Shown: positions 43,018 through 52,483, counted from the stretch's first letter. The stretch is 64,000 nt of DNA from an uncultured Eubacteriales bacterium (GCA_934489895.1 CAKSST010000009.1:1-64000); one strand, 5' to 3'. Notes: generated from the sequence alone by a model not told the origin. Made by a program: numbers and translations.

Positions 43018-44517
43018 TTAATTATTCAAAAAATTGACAAAACGAATAAAAGCGGCTTTACCCTCAGCGTCACGCTTGAATACGCCTGCGTCAGTAAGTA
43101 CATTCAGAAAAACCTTGCCGATTTCCTGCTTTAAAATATGGGTCGCATTATTTTCACAAAACTCGGGATGGTTTTGTAATACTTGCTCTGCCCAAATGGC
43201 GTGCTGTGCAAGCTCTTCAATATCATTAAGATTTTTGTGGCAAAGCAAAGCGTCTTTTATTGCGGATATACTCTTCGCAAGTCTTGCGGGCAATACAGCA
43301 AGACCCATAACCTCAATAAGACCTATGTTCTCTTTTTTTATGTGATGAAGTGAGGGGTTTGGATGGAAAAGACCCAAAGGTCTCTCTTCGGTGGTAATGT
43401 TATTGCGCAACACAAGGTCGCATTCGTATAAGTTGCCGCGTTTTCTTGCAATTGGGGTAATTGTGTTGTGGGGAGTGCCATCGGTTTCAGCAAATATAGA
43501 AACTGCAGGGTCGCTGTATGCGCGCCAGCATTTAAGCACGAGACTGCAGCAAAGGGCAAGAGTACTGCGGTCATCACTGCAAAGGCGGATAACCGACATG
43601 GGCCATTTAACTATACCTGCCTTAACATTGTTAAAGCCTTTAATTTCAAAGGCGGTTTCAACGGGTGCTTTTTCCATGGCAAAGGTGTATTTGCCGCCCT
43701 GAAAATGTTCGTGGCTTAAAATTGAGCCGCCCACAATGGGCAAATCAGCATTTGAACCTATAAAATAATGGGGAAGGTAATCAATAATATCAAACAGCTT
43801 GCTAAAAACCTCGGCATCAATTTGCATAGGGATATGCTGCGCATTGAATACGATACAATGTTCATTGTAATAGCCGTAAGGGGAATACTGAATAAACCAG
43901 TCCTGATTATTAACAGTGACAGGAATGGGACGCAAGTTTTGTCTTGCGGGGTGTGTAAGCGTGCCTGCAAAGCCTGCATTTTCAGCGCAAAGCTGACATT
44001 TGGGGTAAGCTGCTTTGCTCAGTGATTTTGCTGCGGCAATGTCTTTGGGATCTTTTTCGGGTTTTGAGCAGTTTATGGTTATATCCAAAGTGCCGTATTC
44101 TTCAGTTTTATATGTCCAGCGCATGTCTTTGGCAATACGGCCTGCACGAACATAATTAAGCTTTTGGCTATATCTATAATACCAGTCGGTTGCATCCTTT
44201 GGATTTACACTGTATTTCTCTTTAAAGGCTGCAATAACCTCGTGGGGCATTGCAGTAAAAATGCCCATAATTTTTGTGTCAAACAAATCGCGTGAGCCGG
44301 CGGTGTCTGTAATAATTCCTTGCTCGCAAGCGTAGTCAATAATGGGGGACAGCAGCTCATCAATTGAAGAATTATCATCGTTTGGGGTAACATTCTTCCA
44401 ATCGGCAAGTCGCAGAATTTCCATAAGCGCGTTACGCACAACAAAAACATCATCATCGGTGATAAGCTGATTTTTTATTGCGTAATTAATTAATTTTTGA
44501 ACAGATGTGTATATCAT
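43018..44517 (-). CDS. galT: UDP-glucose--hexose-1-phosphate uridylyltransferase, class II
   Basis: Class II GalT, the firmicute type of about 500 residues, transfers UMP between UDP-glucose and galactose-1-phosphate in the Leloir pathway. The N-terminal IYTSVQKLINYAIKNQLI, the FDTKIMGIFTAMPHEV block, SHEHFQGG (metal/His site) and the C-terminal EVMGLAVLPARL are characteristic. The ATG at 44517 (499 residues) has TAAGGGGA before it; the frame runs on to 44796 but is non-homologous there. Usual partners galK and galE are absent, so it is monocistronic with its own promoter. Confidence 0.93.
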   Translation of the reverse strand: MIYTSVQKLINYAIKNQLITDDDVFVVRNALMEILRLADWKNVTPNDDNSSIDELLSPIIDYACEQGIITDTAGSRDLFDTKIMGIFTAMPHEVIAAFKEKYSVNPKDATDWYYRYSQKLNYVRAGRIAKDMRWTYKTEEYGTLDITINCSKPEKDPKDIAAAKSLSKAAYPKCQLCAENAGFAGTLTHPARQNLRPIPVTVNNQDWFIQYSPYGYYNEHCIVFNAQHIPMQIDAEVFSKLFDIIDYLPHYFIGSNADLPIVGGSILSHEHFQGGKYTFAMEKAPVETAFEIKGFNNVKAGIVKWPMSVIRLCSDDRSTLALCCSLVLKCWRAYSDPAVSIFAETDGTPHNTITPIARKRGNLYECDLVLRNNITTEERPLGLFHPNPSLHHIKKENIGLIEVMGLAVLPARLAKSISAIKDALLCHKNLNDIEELAQHAIWAEQVLQNHPEFCENNATHILKQEIGKVFLNVLTDAGVFKRDAEGKAAFIRFVNFLNN

Positions 44518-44545
44518 AAAAATCCCCTTAATAAATGATGCATTT

Positions 44546-44574
44546 ATTTTAGCATATTGTGCGGACTGTGACAA
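44546..44574 (-). promoter_or_regulatory. promoter of galT
   Basis: Minus strand TTGTCA (44569-44574), 17-base spacer, TAAAAT (44546-44551). Confidence 0.55.
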
Positions 44575-44663
44575 TGCTTTTAAAAAAGATTTTTTAAAAT
44601 ATTTGTACTGTTTACAATAATATACCTTTTTGATAATTGGACAAAGCAACAGGGGAAAATTAA

Positions 44664-44716
44664 ACCTCCAGGTATAATAGCAATGGTTTGGAAACCGCAT
44701 TGCTAAAAATGGAGGT
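44664..44716. repeat. nested inverted repeats behind the V-ATPase operon
   Basis: Outer arms ACCTCCA (44664-44670) and TGGAGGT (44710-44716); inner arms AGCAATG (44679-44685) and CATTGCT (44698-44704) with GTTT/AAAC inside. It could fold as an RNA hairpin on either strand and may end the V-ATPase transcript, but there is no T run. Confidence 0.45.
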
Positions 44717-44813
44717 AATTTATATAATATAAGAAAAATGTAATTAGAAGCACAAGAACGGCAAAGACGCAAAGGCCAAAGCCGAAAAAATTGCATTGTC
44801 TGCTTTTACCCAT
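44703..44813 (-). CDS. possible small single-pass membrane protein (36 residues)
   Basis: An open frame 40 bases after subunit K: ATG at 44813, TAG at 44703-44705. The peptide starts MGKSRQC, has an aromatic-glycine run NFFGFG and one hydrophobic segment (about residues 12-31), then INYLHF. Length and hydropathy resemble small membrane proteins sometimes found with proton or sodium pumps. The ribosome site is weak, and its 3' end lies in the nested repeat, so it may be chance. I do not know a family. Confidence 0.33.
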   Translation of the reverse strand: MGKSRQCNFFGFGLCVFAVLVLLITFFLYYINYLHF

Positions 44814-44853
44814 CTTGTGATTATATGTTATTGCTAATTAACGATTATATTAA

Positions 44854-45279
44854 CTATCCGAGGGCAACCATGCTGAACACAAGTGAGAAAAGAGCAACGG
44901 TTTCGCAAAGACCGACTACCATGATGTATTGTGAGAAGCCTTTGCCTGTTTCTGCGAGAGCGTCGGCACCTGCTGCACCTGCTTTACCCTGTACAATGGC
45001 TGAAGCTGCCATAGCGATACCTGAAGCAATACCAAGACCAAGCATGAACATGGGATCTGCATTCGCGCCCTTCATCTGTTGCATAAGAAGGAAACCGTAG
45101 ATTGTCTGTGTGAGAGGTGCGCCTGCAAAAACGGTCAGAATAAACGGTGCCGCTTTATTGCTGATATAGCATTTTTTCCAAGCACCGATTGCTGCCTGAC
45201 CTGCGATACCGATACCGATAGCAGAACCGATAGCGGCAATACCCATAGCTATTGCTGTTCCTAACATTCCAAAATTCAT
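44854..45279 (-). CDS. V-type ATPase rotor subunit K (proteolipid)
   Basis: Membrane rotor ring subunit of 141 residues with four transmembrane helices in two related hairpins (GIAAIGSAIGIGIAG and GIASGIAMAASAIV). Residues that bind Na+ in the Enterococcus hirae NtpK ring can be aligned: TQ and Y in PLTQTIYGF, Q in SAIVQGKAG, and the essential Glu in GLCETVALF. This argues for a sodium pump. ATG at 45279 follows AAAGGAG. Last certain gene of the operon. Confidence 0.92.
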   Translation of the reverse strand: MNFGMLGTAIAMGIAAIGSAIGIGIAGQAAIGAWKKCYISNKAAPFILTVFAGAPLTQTIYGFLLMQQMKGANADPMFMLGLGIASGIAMAASAIVQGKAGAAGADALAETGKGFSQYIMVVGLCETVALFSLVFSMVALG

Positions 45280-45296
45280 AATAATTCTCCTTTGTT

Positions 45297-47219
45297 TTAT
45301 TCTTCAAAAGGTTTATATTTGTGACCGCTCCACGACATATCAAGATGTGTGGAAAATTCCAATGTATTAAGTCTTACACCGTGTACGATAACAGATAACA
45401 GATTCAATATCATATTTAGTCCGTGACCGAACACTAATAGTATTAAGGCAAAAATTATAAATACCAACTTTCCAAACATGGGTCCCGCAAGCTCGTTTAC
45501 GGTTGCTGATATTGCCGCACCTGCAAGCCCTACCGCCCAAAGACGAATATAGGATACTATATCCGAAAAGACATTAACTACGCCGAGCAAAACGGAAACA
45601 ATGTTTTTACAACTGCATAAAATTGATTTTTTTATGCTTCCTTCGTAGTTTGCAAAAATAAAGCTCATCGCAAAGCCTATTCCCACAAATGCTATCGCAA
45701 CCGTGCCTACAGGAATTCCGTATATCACTCTGCCCAGACCGAATACTTCACCGTTTACTACTAAGGTGAGGACCACATAGAACATACCGATAAGCTGTAA
45801 TATAGAGCCTAAATCACTGAGCATTTTAAGCGATTTTTTGTTTCTCATAGCACATATAATGTGAGCCACCGTTAACTGAATAAGAGCAAGCGAGAAGCAA
45901 AGAATTTGCAGGTTTTGTCCGGTTGTTAAGCCAACCTCGCCATTTGTCCAAAACGGGTACCAAATTCGCTCTAAATATACATTTGAGATAATCGGTACGG
46001 ATATCTTACCCAGCCATTCAGGAAGTTGTTCGGGAGTTAAGCCGAACCACGTGCATGTTAGTGTTCCCCAAAGCAAAGTTGTAACTCCAAAAAGCGCTAT
46101 AAGTAAATATGCTGCGGGCACTTTTTTCTTTGATATTTTGGCTTTTATAATAAGTGCGGCTGCGGCTGCGCTTATGAGCAATCCGTATCCTCCGTCGCCG
46201 AAGATAATTCCAAAGAAAATCAGCATAAATCCAAGAAACCAAGCGGAAATATCATATTCAAAGTAGCCGGGTACGGTTCCTAAAAAGTCGGTTAGAGGAT
46301 AGATAAGACTGACAAATTTATTATTTTTCAGCTTAGTAGGAACATTATCCTCTGATGTCGGGTCCTTGGCTATAAGTCCCCATGAGTTTTCTTTTGAAGC
46401 TGATTTCAGCTTATCGAGGTCCTCTGCCGGAATGTAGCCGCTGAAATATGCCACTGAAACAGAATTTTCTGAGCTTCCCGGAATGGCTGTCTCATCCATT
46501 CCGGTTGCATATGTTTCAAACTCGGCTTCCTTTTGCAGCTCGGCGACGGCATTTTTCATACTTTCAGTATAGCAAGCATAGCCGTCTATTTCATCATCAA
46601 TTGACTGAATGAGCTTTTGATTATCATCAATTATTTTTTTGATTTCAGCAGTTGATTTCTGCGGAAGCTGAATGCGGTAAGCATCGGTAGGATTAGCGGC
46701 GCTTTCAAACGTGTCGGAATTGTGATTTATCACCAAAAATCTGACAGTGTTTTTTACTCTGCCGAGAACAAGCGTTTTTACCGTATCATCAAGTTTATTA
46801 TACTCTTTTGACGGCATTTCACAAAGTGTAAAACTAATTCCCATTTCGGCCAAATCGGTAAGTGCAACAGGGTCAATTTCACCCCAATTTTTAAGCCTTT
46901 CAAGCTCTGCTTGATGCACCGAAATTTCGGAACGGCAAGCTTTTTTCTTCTCTGTAAGAGAAGCTATCTGTTTTGCAATTGAAAGTGCATCTTCGGTGGT
47001 TGCTTTTTTCTGCGCGGTATTTTTATTAACTTTCTCCGCAACTACAAATATACCGTCTTCAAGCGCTGAAATTTGCTCTTTTAATTTGGAAATGCAAGTG
47101 CTGCTTGTAACCTGCGTCATCTCAATATGGAGAAGTCCGATTTTGCGCAGCTTTTTCAAGGCTTTCTTTCGCTCATAATCCAGAACAATGATAGAAACTT
47201 TTTTCATAGGTACTATCAT
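45297..47219 (-). CDS. V-type ATPase subunit I (a-subunit)
   Basis: Stator membrane subunit of 640 residues. The N-terminal half (about 1-320) is a cytosolic coiled-coil arm. The C-terminal half has about seven to eight transmembrane segments, and a region including SDIVSYIRLWAVGLAGAAIS (about 545-565) contains the conserved arginine needed for ion translocation. Its ATG overlaps the subunit D stop by 4 bp (ATGA) with AGGAGG just upstream inside D. Confidence 0.93.
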   Translation of the reverse strand: MIVPMKKVSIIVLDYERKKALKKLRKIGLLHIEMTQVTSSTCISKLKEQISALEDGIFVVAEKVNKNTAQKKATTEDALSIAKQIASLTEKKKACRSEISVHQAELERLKNWGEIDPVALTDLAEMGISFTLCEMPSKEYNKLDDTVKTLVLGRVKNTVRFLVINHNSDTFESAANPTDAYRIQLPQKSTAEIKKIIDDNQKLIQSIDDEIDGYACYTESMKNAVAELQKEAEFETYATGMDETAIPGSSENSVSVAYFSGYIPAEDLDKLKSASKENSWGLIAKDPTSEDNVPTKLKNNKFVSLIYPLTDFLGTVPGYFEYDISAWFLGFMLIFFGIIFGDGGYGLLISAAAAALIIKAKISKKKVPAAYLLIALFGVTTLLWGTLTCTWFGLTPEQLPEWLGKISVPIISNVYLERIWYPFWTNGEVGLTTGQNLQILCFSLALIQLTVAHIICAMRNKKSLKMLSDLGSILQLIGMFYVVLTLVVNGEVFGLGRVIYGIPVGTVAIAFVGIGFAMSFIFANYEGSIKKSILCSCKNIVSVLLGVVNVFSDIVSYIRLWAVGLAGAAISATVNELAGPMFGKLVFIIFALILLVFGHGLNMILNLLSVIVHGVRLNTLEFSTHLDMSWSGHKYKPFEE

Positions 47220-47848
47220 AATGCAGCAACCTCCTTTTCAAAAGAAGCTTCATTACGCTGAGCAATCTTCTTTTTAGAAATTTTAGAACGAACTACGGCA
47301 CTAACCTGTTGGTCTGCCATGTAGATAGATATTTTTTTAATATTTTCCTCTGTTTCGGGGATTTTAACCTTTTCAAACAGGTTTACTCTCTGTGAGGTTG
47401 CAAGCAATTCTCTTTGCAAAAGACGAACCTGTTCGTCCAACACTCCTGCTTCCAAATCGAGTGATATTGCCTTTTCCATTTGGTTAGCAGCAATATCGAC
47501 CCAAAGCGGTGTCTCATATAAATCATAATCACCGCGGGAAAAATCCGCACCCTCGTAAGTGGGTATTGCTACACCCGCAATATTACCGGAGCCTTTGCGT
47601 ATGTTGCTGACGGTAATTACGCTGTGAGGAAATACATTTTCTTCGCCGAAAACACCAATCCATGACCGAAAGTCATTTTCAAGCTGTGTTTTTTGTTTCC
47701 TTACAGTTCTTGCTTTTGCTTCAATTGTACGGATTTCAGCTTGTAACTGTTGCTTTTTGAGTGTAAGAGTAGGCAAATATCTGCGATACATTTTAAGTGC
47801 ATCCTTCTGCACCTTAAGCTCGTTTTTAGTAAGTTTGATTTTTGCCAA
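47216..47848 (-). CDS. V-type ATPase subunit D
   Basis: Central shaft subunit of 210 residues, mostly alpha-helical coiled coil (KIKLTKNELKVQKDALK at the start). I start it at the TTG at 47848, which has GGAGG 8 bases upstream and gives the usual length. The ATG of the longest frame (47887) lies inside the end of subunit B, has no ribosome site and would add 13 non-homologous residues. The stop overlaps subunit I. Confidence 0.9.
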   Translation of the reverse strand: MAKIKLTKNELKVQKDALKMYRRYLPTLTLKKQQLQAEIRTIEAKARTVRKQKTQLENDFRSWIGVFGEENVFPHSVITVSNIRKGSGNIAGVAIPTYEGADFSRGDYDLYETPLWVDIAANQMEKAISLDLEAGVLDEQVRLLQRELLATSQRVNLFEKVKIPETEENIKKISIYMADQQVSAVVRSKISKKKIAQRNEASFEKEVAAL

Positions 47849-47861
47849 TATTCTGTCCTCC

Positions 47862-49157
47862 TTATTTAACGGGCCAGAATTCTTCAATTAACTCTGATTT
47901 TATGCCTGTTTCGTCTTTTTCAAAACATTCGGCAAGAATTTCCCATCCAAGATCAAGTGCATTTTCTAAGCTGAGGTTGACGGATAGGTCCATTAACTTA
48001 TTTTCAAACAGTTCTCCGTATTTAAGAAGTTTTTCATCCCACTTGCTCATGGCAAATCCCATATTTTTCTTCTCTAAAGTATCCTTATATGAAGCATACA
48101 TACGTATCATGGCATCCATTAAAGCACGGTGGTCTTTTCTTGTTTTACCGTTAACATTCTGTTTAAGACGTGAAAGCGAACCGAAAGGCTCAATTCTGCC
48201 GCCCTTAAGATAATACTGACCCTCGGTAATATAGCCTGTGTTATCGGGAACGGGGTGAGTGACATCATCTCCGGGCATTGTGGTGACGCCGAGAACTGTT
48301 ACCGAGCCTGAGTCTGCAAAGTCAACAGCCTTTTCATAACGTGCGGCAAGCTGTGAATAGAGGTCGCCGGGATATCCTCTGTTTGATGGAACCTGTTCCT
48401 GAGTTATAGCAATTTCTTTCATTGCATCAGCATAGTTTGTCATATCAGTTAAAAGAACAAGAACATCCTTGTTTTGCAGCGCAAACTGTTCGGCAACCGC
48501 AAGCGCCATATCGGGAATTTTAATGCATTCAACGGTGGGGTCGGCGGCAGTATGAATAAACATAACGGTTTTACTTAAAGCACCGCCGTTGCCGAGGGCA
48601 TTCTTAAAATAGAGAAAGTCATCATACTTAAGACCCATGCCGCCTAAAACGATAACATCTGCTTCTGCCTGCATAGCAATGCGAGCAAGAAGCTGGTTAT
48701 AAGGCTCGCCTGATATTGAGAAAATAGGAAGCTTTTGGGAAACAACCAATGTATTGAACATATCAATCATCGGTATATTGGTGCGCATCATACGGTTTGC
48801 GAGAATGCGCTTAGTTGGGTTTACAGAGGGCCCGCCGATAGGCTTGAGGTTATCAGTTAATGAAGGGCCTTTATCTCTCGGTTCACCCGAACCGTTGAAT
48901 ATGCGTCCAAGCAAATCCTCACTAAAGGATACTCTCATTTCGTGACCTAAAAACTTAACCTCATCACCTGTTGATATGCCCTGTCCGCCTGCAAAAACCT
49001 GCAAAGAAACAATATCCCCGTCAATCTTATTAACCTCGGCAAGAGACTTACCGAAGCGTGTGGTAATTTGTGCAAGCTCGTTATATCTGGCATTCTGCGC
49101 ACGAACGGTAATGACGTTTCCTGATATTGATTCTATACGGTTAAACACCTTATTCAT
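47862..49157 (-). CDS. V-type ATPase subunit B (non-catalytic)
   Basis: Non-catalytic nucleotide-binding subunit of 431 residues. The canonical P-loop is replaced, as expected for B, and SGEPYNQLLARIA and TNYADAMKEIA are typical. Two starts are possible: GTG at 49163 and ATG at 49157, the latter 5 bases after GGTGAG, which I prefer. The gene follows A directly. Confidence 0.95.
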   Translation of the reverse strand: MNKVFNRIESISGNVITVRAQNARYNELAQITTRFGKSLAEVNKIDGDIVSLQVFAGGQGISTGDEVKFLGHEMRVSFSEDLLGRIFNGSGEPRDKGPSLTDNLKPIGGPSVNPTKRILANRMMRTNIPMIDMFNTLVVSQKLPIFSISGEPYNQLLARIAMQAEADVIVLGGMGLKYDDFLYFKNALGNGGALSKTVMFIHTAADPTVECIKIPDMALAVAEQFALQNKDVLVLLTDMTNYADAMKEIAITQEQVPSNRGYPGDLYSQLAARYEKAVDFADSGSVTVLGVTTMPGDDVTHPVPDNTGYITEGQYYLKGGRIEPFGSLSRLKQNVNGKTRKDHRALMDAMIRMYASYKDTLEKKNMGFAMSKWDEKLLKYGELFENKLMDLSVNLSLENALDLGWEILAECFEKDETGIKSELIEEFWPVK

Positions 49158-49159
49158 TC

Positions 49160-50938
49160 TCACTCACCACCCTCACATAGCTTTTCGGCTTCAAGGCTGA
49201 TTTTTCCGCAGCCTTCAGTATACTGTTTATCAATTTCAGCTTCTGTTTGTGCAAAAGCTTCACTCTTAAATTCAGTATAGTTCCAGTCAATAAATTTCTG
49301 GCGCATACGGTTAAAGAAGCTTCTGGCTTCATCCTTATCGTCAAGAGCATAATCGGAGCCCAGAACTTTTATAAGCTTGTCTACAACATAGCGTTGACGC
49401 TCAATACCGCAGTTGGCTTCTGTCAGATCGAATGAATTTTGCTGGAAATAAACAGCGTCAAGCATTTCTTCCTTAAGATAAGTAATATAATCTTCAAGAC
49501 TTGTGCCGTCTTCGCCTACAACTTTCATCATAGAGCCGATCTCGTCACCGTGATGCAGAATTTTTTGACAGAACTCAGATTTTTCGGGAGCAATTACACT
49601 CTTATATTTAGACCATGAAATCAGGGGGTCGATAGCAGGATATTTTCTTGCATCTGATCGTTCTCTTGATAACCCGTGGAAAGCGCCGACAACCTTAAGC
49701 GTTGCCTGTGTTACGGGCTCTTCAAAGTTGCCGCCTGCCGGAGAAACGGTGCCGCCGATAGTTACGGAGCCCTTGCTGTTATCGGGTAAAAGCACATAGC
49801 CTGCACGCTCATAGAATGCGGCAATATATGATTCAAGATATGCAGGAAATGCTTCTTCGCCTGGGATTTCTTCAAGCCTTCCTGACATTTCGCGAAGTGC
49901 CTGAGCCCAACGAGAGGTTGAGTCAGCAAGAAGTAAAACATGAAGTCCCATCTGACGGTAATATTCTGCTAAGGTAACAGAAGTATAAACAGATGCTTCA
50001 CGGCTGGCAACGGGCATTGAAGATGTGTTGCATATTATAATAGTACGCTCCATAAGTGAACGCCCTGTTTTCGGGTCAACAAGCTCGGGGAACTCTGTCA
50101 GGGTTTCAACAACTTCGCCTGCGCGTTCACCGCAAGCCGCAATGATAACTACATCAACATCGGCATATTTTGAGGTGTTGTGCTGCAAAACAGTCTTTCC
50201 TGCACCGAAGGGACCGGGAATACAATATGTTCCGCCCTTTGCTACGGGAAAGAAAGAGTCGATAAGACGCACTTTTGTTTCCATTGTTTCGGTGGGTGCC
50301 AAGCGTTCTTTATAGCATTTTATCGCACGCTTAACGGGCCACTTAAACGACATGGTTAAAAGAATTTCGTTATCTCTGTCATCTACAATTACTGCAATTG
50401 TTTCTTTTATTGTGTAATTACCCTCAGGCGCAACTGACTTAACCTTGTAATTTCCGAGCAAATAAAAAGGAATAAAAATCTTATGAGTAAAAGGCCCTTC
50501 GGGAACAGTGCCTACATATTCACCTGCACGCAGGGTATCTCCGATTTTTGCAGTTGGAGTAAATTTCCACTTTTTTTCGCCGTTTAATGACTCCGCATAG
50601 ATACCGCGCTCTAAAAACCAACCCGCCTGTTCGGCTAAAAGCGGCAGAGGATTTTGTAATCCGTCATAAATCTGTCCCAAAAGACCCGGACCAAGCTCTG
50701 CACAAAGCATATCACCCGTAAACTCAACCTCGTCACCGCACTTAATTCCGTTTGTCATTTCGTAAACCTGAATTTGAGCAATATTTCCTTTAATGCGGAT
50801 AATCTCACTTTTAAGAGAGGTATTTCCGGTTTTTACATAACAGATTTCGTTCATTGAAACATTGCCGCCAAATTCAACAGAAACAAGGTTTCCGCTGATT
50901 GCGACAACTTTTCCTGTGGTTTTATTTAAATCGGTCAC
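49160..50938 (-). CDS. V-type ATPase catalytic subunit A
   Basis: Catalytic subunit of 592 residues with P-loop GPFGAGKTV (about 243-251), the V-type ACGERAGEV motif and the non-homologous insertion domain after residue 110. It hydrolyses (or makes) ATP with B in the hexameric head. GTG start overlaps the DUF2764 stop by 4 bp (GTGA), with GGAGG upstream. Sequence style (for example FGGNVSMNEICYV at about residue 23) resembles the Bacteroidetes/Spirochaete-type A subunit, which is an inference from memory of families. Confidence 0.96.
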   Translation of the reverse strand: MTDLNKTTGKVVAISGNLVSVEFGGNVSMNEICYVKTGNTSLKSEIIRIKGNIAQIQVYEMTNGIKCGDEVEFTGDMLCAELGPGLLGQIYDGLQNPLPLLAEQAGWFLERGIYAESLNGEKKWKFTPTAKIGDTLRAGEYVGTVPEGPFTHKIFIPFYLLGNYKVKSVAPEGNYTIKETIAVIVDDRDNEILLTMSFKWPVKRAIKCYKERLAPTETMETKVRLIDSFFPVAKGGTYCIPGPFGAGKTVLQHNTSKYADVDVVIIAACGERAGEVVETLTEFPELVDPKTGRSLMERTIIICNTSSMPVASREASVYTSVTLAEYYRQMGLHVLLLADSTSRWAQALREMSGRLEEIPGEEAFPAYLESYIAAFYERAGYVLLPDNSKGSVTIGGTVSPAGGNFEEPVTQATLKVVGAFHGLSRERSDARKYPAIDPLISWSKYKSVIAPEKSEFCQKILHHGDEIGSMMKVVGEDGTSLEDYITYLKEEMLDAVYFQQNSFDLTEANCGIERQRYVVDKLIKVLGSDYALDDKDEARSFFNRMRQKFIDWNYTEFKSEAFAQTEAEIDKQYTEGCGKISLEAEKLCEGGE

Positions 50939-51492
50939 TGTTCAGCCTCCTGACCGTCTCCACGCATAATGGAGTCGTATATTTTTCGATATTCTTCTTT
51001 TCCTTTGTTTTCGTCAAAGCATCGCATACGAAGAAGAAGCTTCAATTTAAGTCCATAGTAAAATACAAAATCCTCACAAAAGGTATTCATAGGACGAAGC
51101 ATTTCCAAAAAATCAAGCCGAAAACGGTTAAGAAACATTTCTGCTTCTAAAGGGTCGTTTTTTTCTGCAGCCGTACGGGCAACCTGCAACAGTTGTATGG
51201 GAACAGACTCGTTTTCTGCATCAAAAAACTTTTTCATTTTGTCAGCACGAACATTTGCTAAAGCTAAACGAAGTTTTCTTTCTCTCTCGTTCCAGGCATC
51301 AATAAGTGTATAGCCTGTATTGTCAGAGCTTCTTTTGGGAACAAGCGTTAATCCGTTAAGAGCATTCAATGCTTTTTTATTTAATAAACGAAAGCAAAGC
51401 TCATTAAATCTTTCTTCTGTAATTGGCAACGGAGTTGTTTCACTAATCCCGTCTAATGACGGAAGCTGTGACATCAAATAGTATTGATTCAT
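50935..51492 (-). CDS. DUF2764 family V-ATPase operon protein
   Basis: A 185-residue helical protein beginning MNQYYLMSQLPSLDG, matching DUF2764. This family occurs between the E and A subunit genes in Spirochaetes and Bacteroidetes V-ATPase operons, where a classical subunit C gene is absent. It is therefore the likely functional replacement for C, linking head and membrane part; this is inference. No signal peptide. It overlaps E and A by 4 bp each. Confidence 0.85.
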   Translation of the reverse strand: MNQYYLMSQLPSLDGISETTPLPITEERFNELCFRLLNKKALNALNGLTLVPKRSSDNTGYTLIDAWNERERKLRLALANVRADKMKKFFDAENESVPIQLLQVARTAAEKNDPLEAEMFLNRFRLDFLEMLRPMNTFCEDFVFYYGLKLKLLLRMRCFDENKGKEEYRKIYDSIMRGDGQEAEQ

Positions 51493-52103
51493 ACTCCGTT
51501 AGCCTCTTTCATGAGTGCTGTTACACGGGGATTAAGATATGCCGACAGCATTTCGGTAACTGCATGTGCAGAGTAATCATAATAAGCCGTACCGTTGTTT
51601 ACGGCAATACGGAAGCCGCCGTCAAAATTATCGTTGGGTTTAAGGGTAACGCCTTTTAGCATTTTTTCATTAAGAGCGGCAAGCAATGAGGCTTCAAGCG
51701 ATTCCAAATCCTTGCTGTTTAAAAGCACGGATATATCCTCAGAATCAGTGCTCTTTGACCATGACTCTACAACCTTCACAATAAGCTCTGAAAGCGCATT
51801 TGATGAATATACAGCGGCCACATTGCTGCCGATAACTGCATCAAGTTCCTTAGCAACGCTTTCTCTGAAAGAAATGAGCAGATTTCTTCCTGCCTGACGG
51901 ATGGCATCCTCGCTGACGCGAACAAGTCTTTCGTTATTCTCTTTTGCCTCAAGAAGAATTCTTTCAGCTTCTGCTTTGGCATCCAAAACAATTTTTTCGG
52001 CTTGAGCATTTGCTGACTCCAATATGGAAGCGGCTTTAGTTTCAGCAGCATCCACACCGTTTTTTTTGATTTGTTCAATCAGTTCCTGCAATTGAATTTC
52101 CAT
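51489..52103 (-). CDS. V-type ATPase subunit E
   Basis: Peripheral stalk subunit of 204 residues. The N-terminal half is a long alanine/glutamate-rich coiled coil (AETKAASILESANAQAEKIV, about 18-37) and the C-terminal half is globular. First gene of the seven-gene operon; AAAGGA precedes the ATG. Its partner stalk subunit G/H is not encoded here. Confidence 0.9.
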   Translation of the reverse strand: MEIQLQELIEQIKKNGVDAAETKAASILESANAQAEKIVLDAKAEAERILLEAKENNERLVRVSEDAIRQAGRNLLISFRESVAKELDAVIGSNVAAVYSSNALSELIVKVVESWSKSTDSEDISVLLNSKDLESLEASLLAALNEKMLKGVTLKPNDNFDGGFRIAVNNGTAYYDYSAHAVTEMLSAYLNPRVTALMKEANGV

Positions 52104-52480
52104 ACTGTTTTTTCCTTTACTGAATTATCTAAAATTTAATAACCGTTAAAAAATCATGTAGTAAGCAATAACTATACAGATAAAATTATAATATAACCAC
52201 ATCATAAAATTAAAGTTATTTTACACCATAAATTCTTGATTTAAGGAATTTGGATTGAGTATCAAGATTTTTTATAAACCATATCATCATACCTATACCT
52301 GGAAACTTATCAAAATTTTATAAATAAAGATAAAAACGATAGCTGCAAGAATTACTCCTATTACTCTATGTTTTATAGCAGATATTATCGCATAAAAGAG
52401 CAAATTTTTCAAGAGGTTTACAAAAGGATTACAAAGTACTTTTATTTATCTTTAAAGATTTTGTATTACCAAAAAATTTG
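52104..52480. other. AT-rich leader region of the V-ATPase operon
   Basis: The only confident element here is the predicted promoter at 52385-52413. The 280 bases between it and the subunit E start show no riboswitch I recognise and no good open frame with a ribosome site. Confidence 0.5.
52385..52413 (-). promoter_or_regulatory. predicted promoter of the V-ATPase operon
   Basis: Minus strand TTGAAA (52408-52413), 17-base spacer, GATAAT (52385-52390). It implies a long leader of about 275 bases before subunit E. Confidence 0.5.
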
Positions 52481-52483
52481 ATT

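Noticed and set aside
47849..47887. Longer ATG start for V-ATPase subunit D
   Set aside because: It lies inside subunit B, has no ribosome site and encodes residues not seen in the family; the TTG at 47848 has an ideal GGAGG.
52294..52413. 39-codon ORF with a hydrophobic segment upstream of V-ATPase subunit E
   Set aside because: Its TTG start overlaps the predicted -35 box, there is no ribosome site, and AT-rich DNA easily encodes hydrophobic frames.
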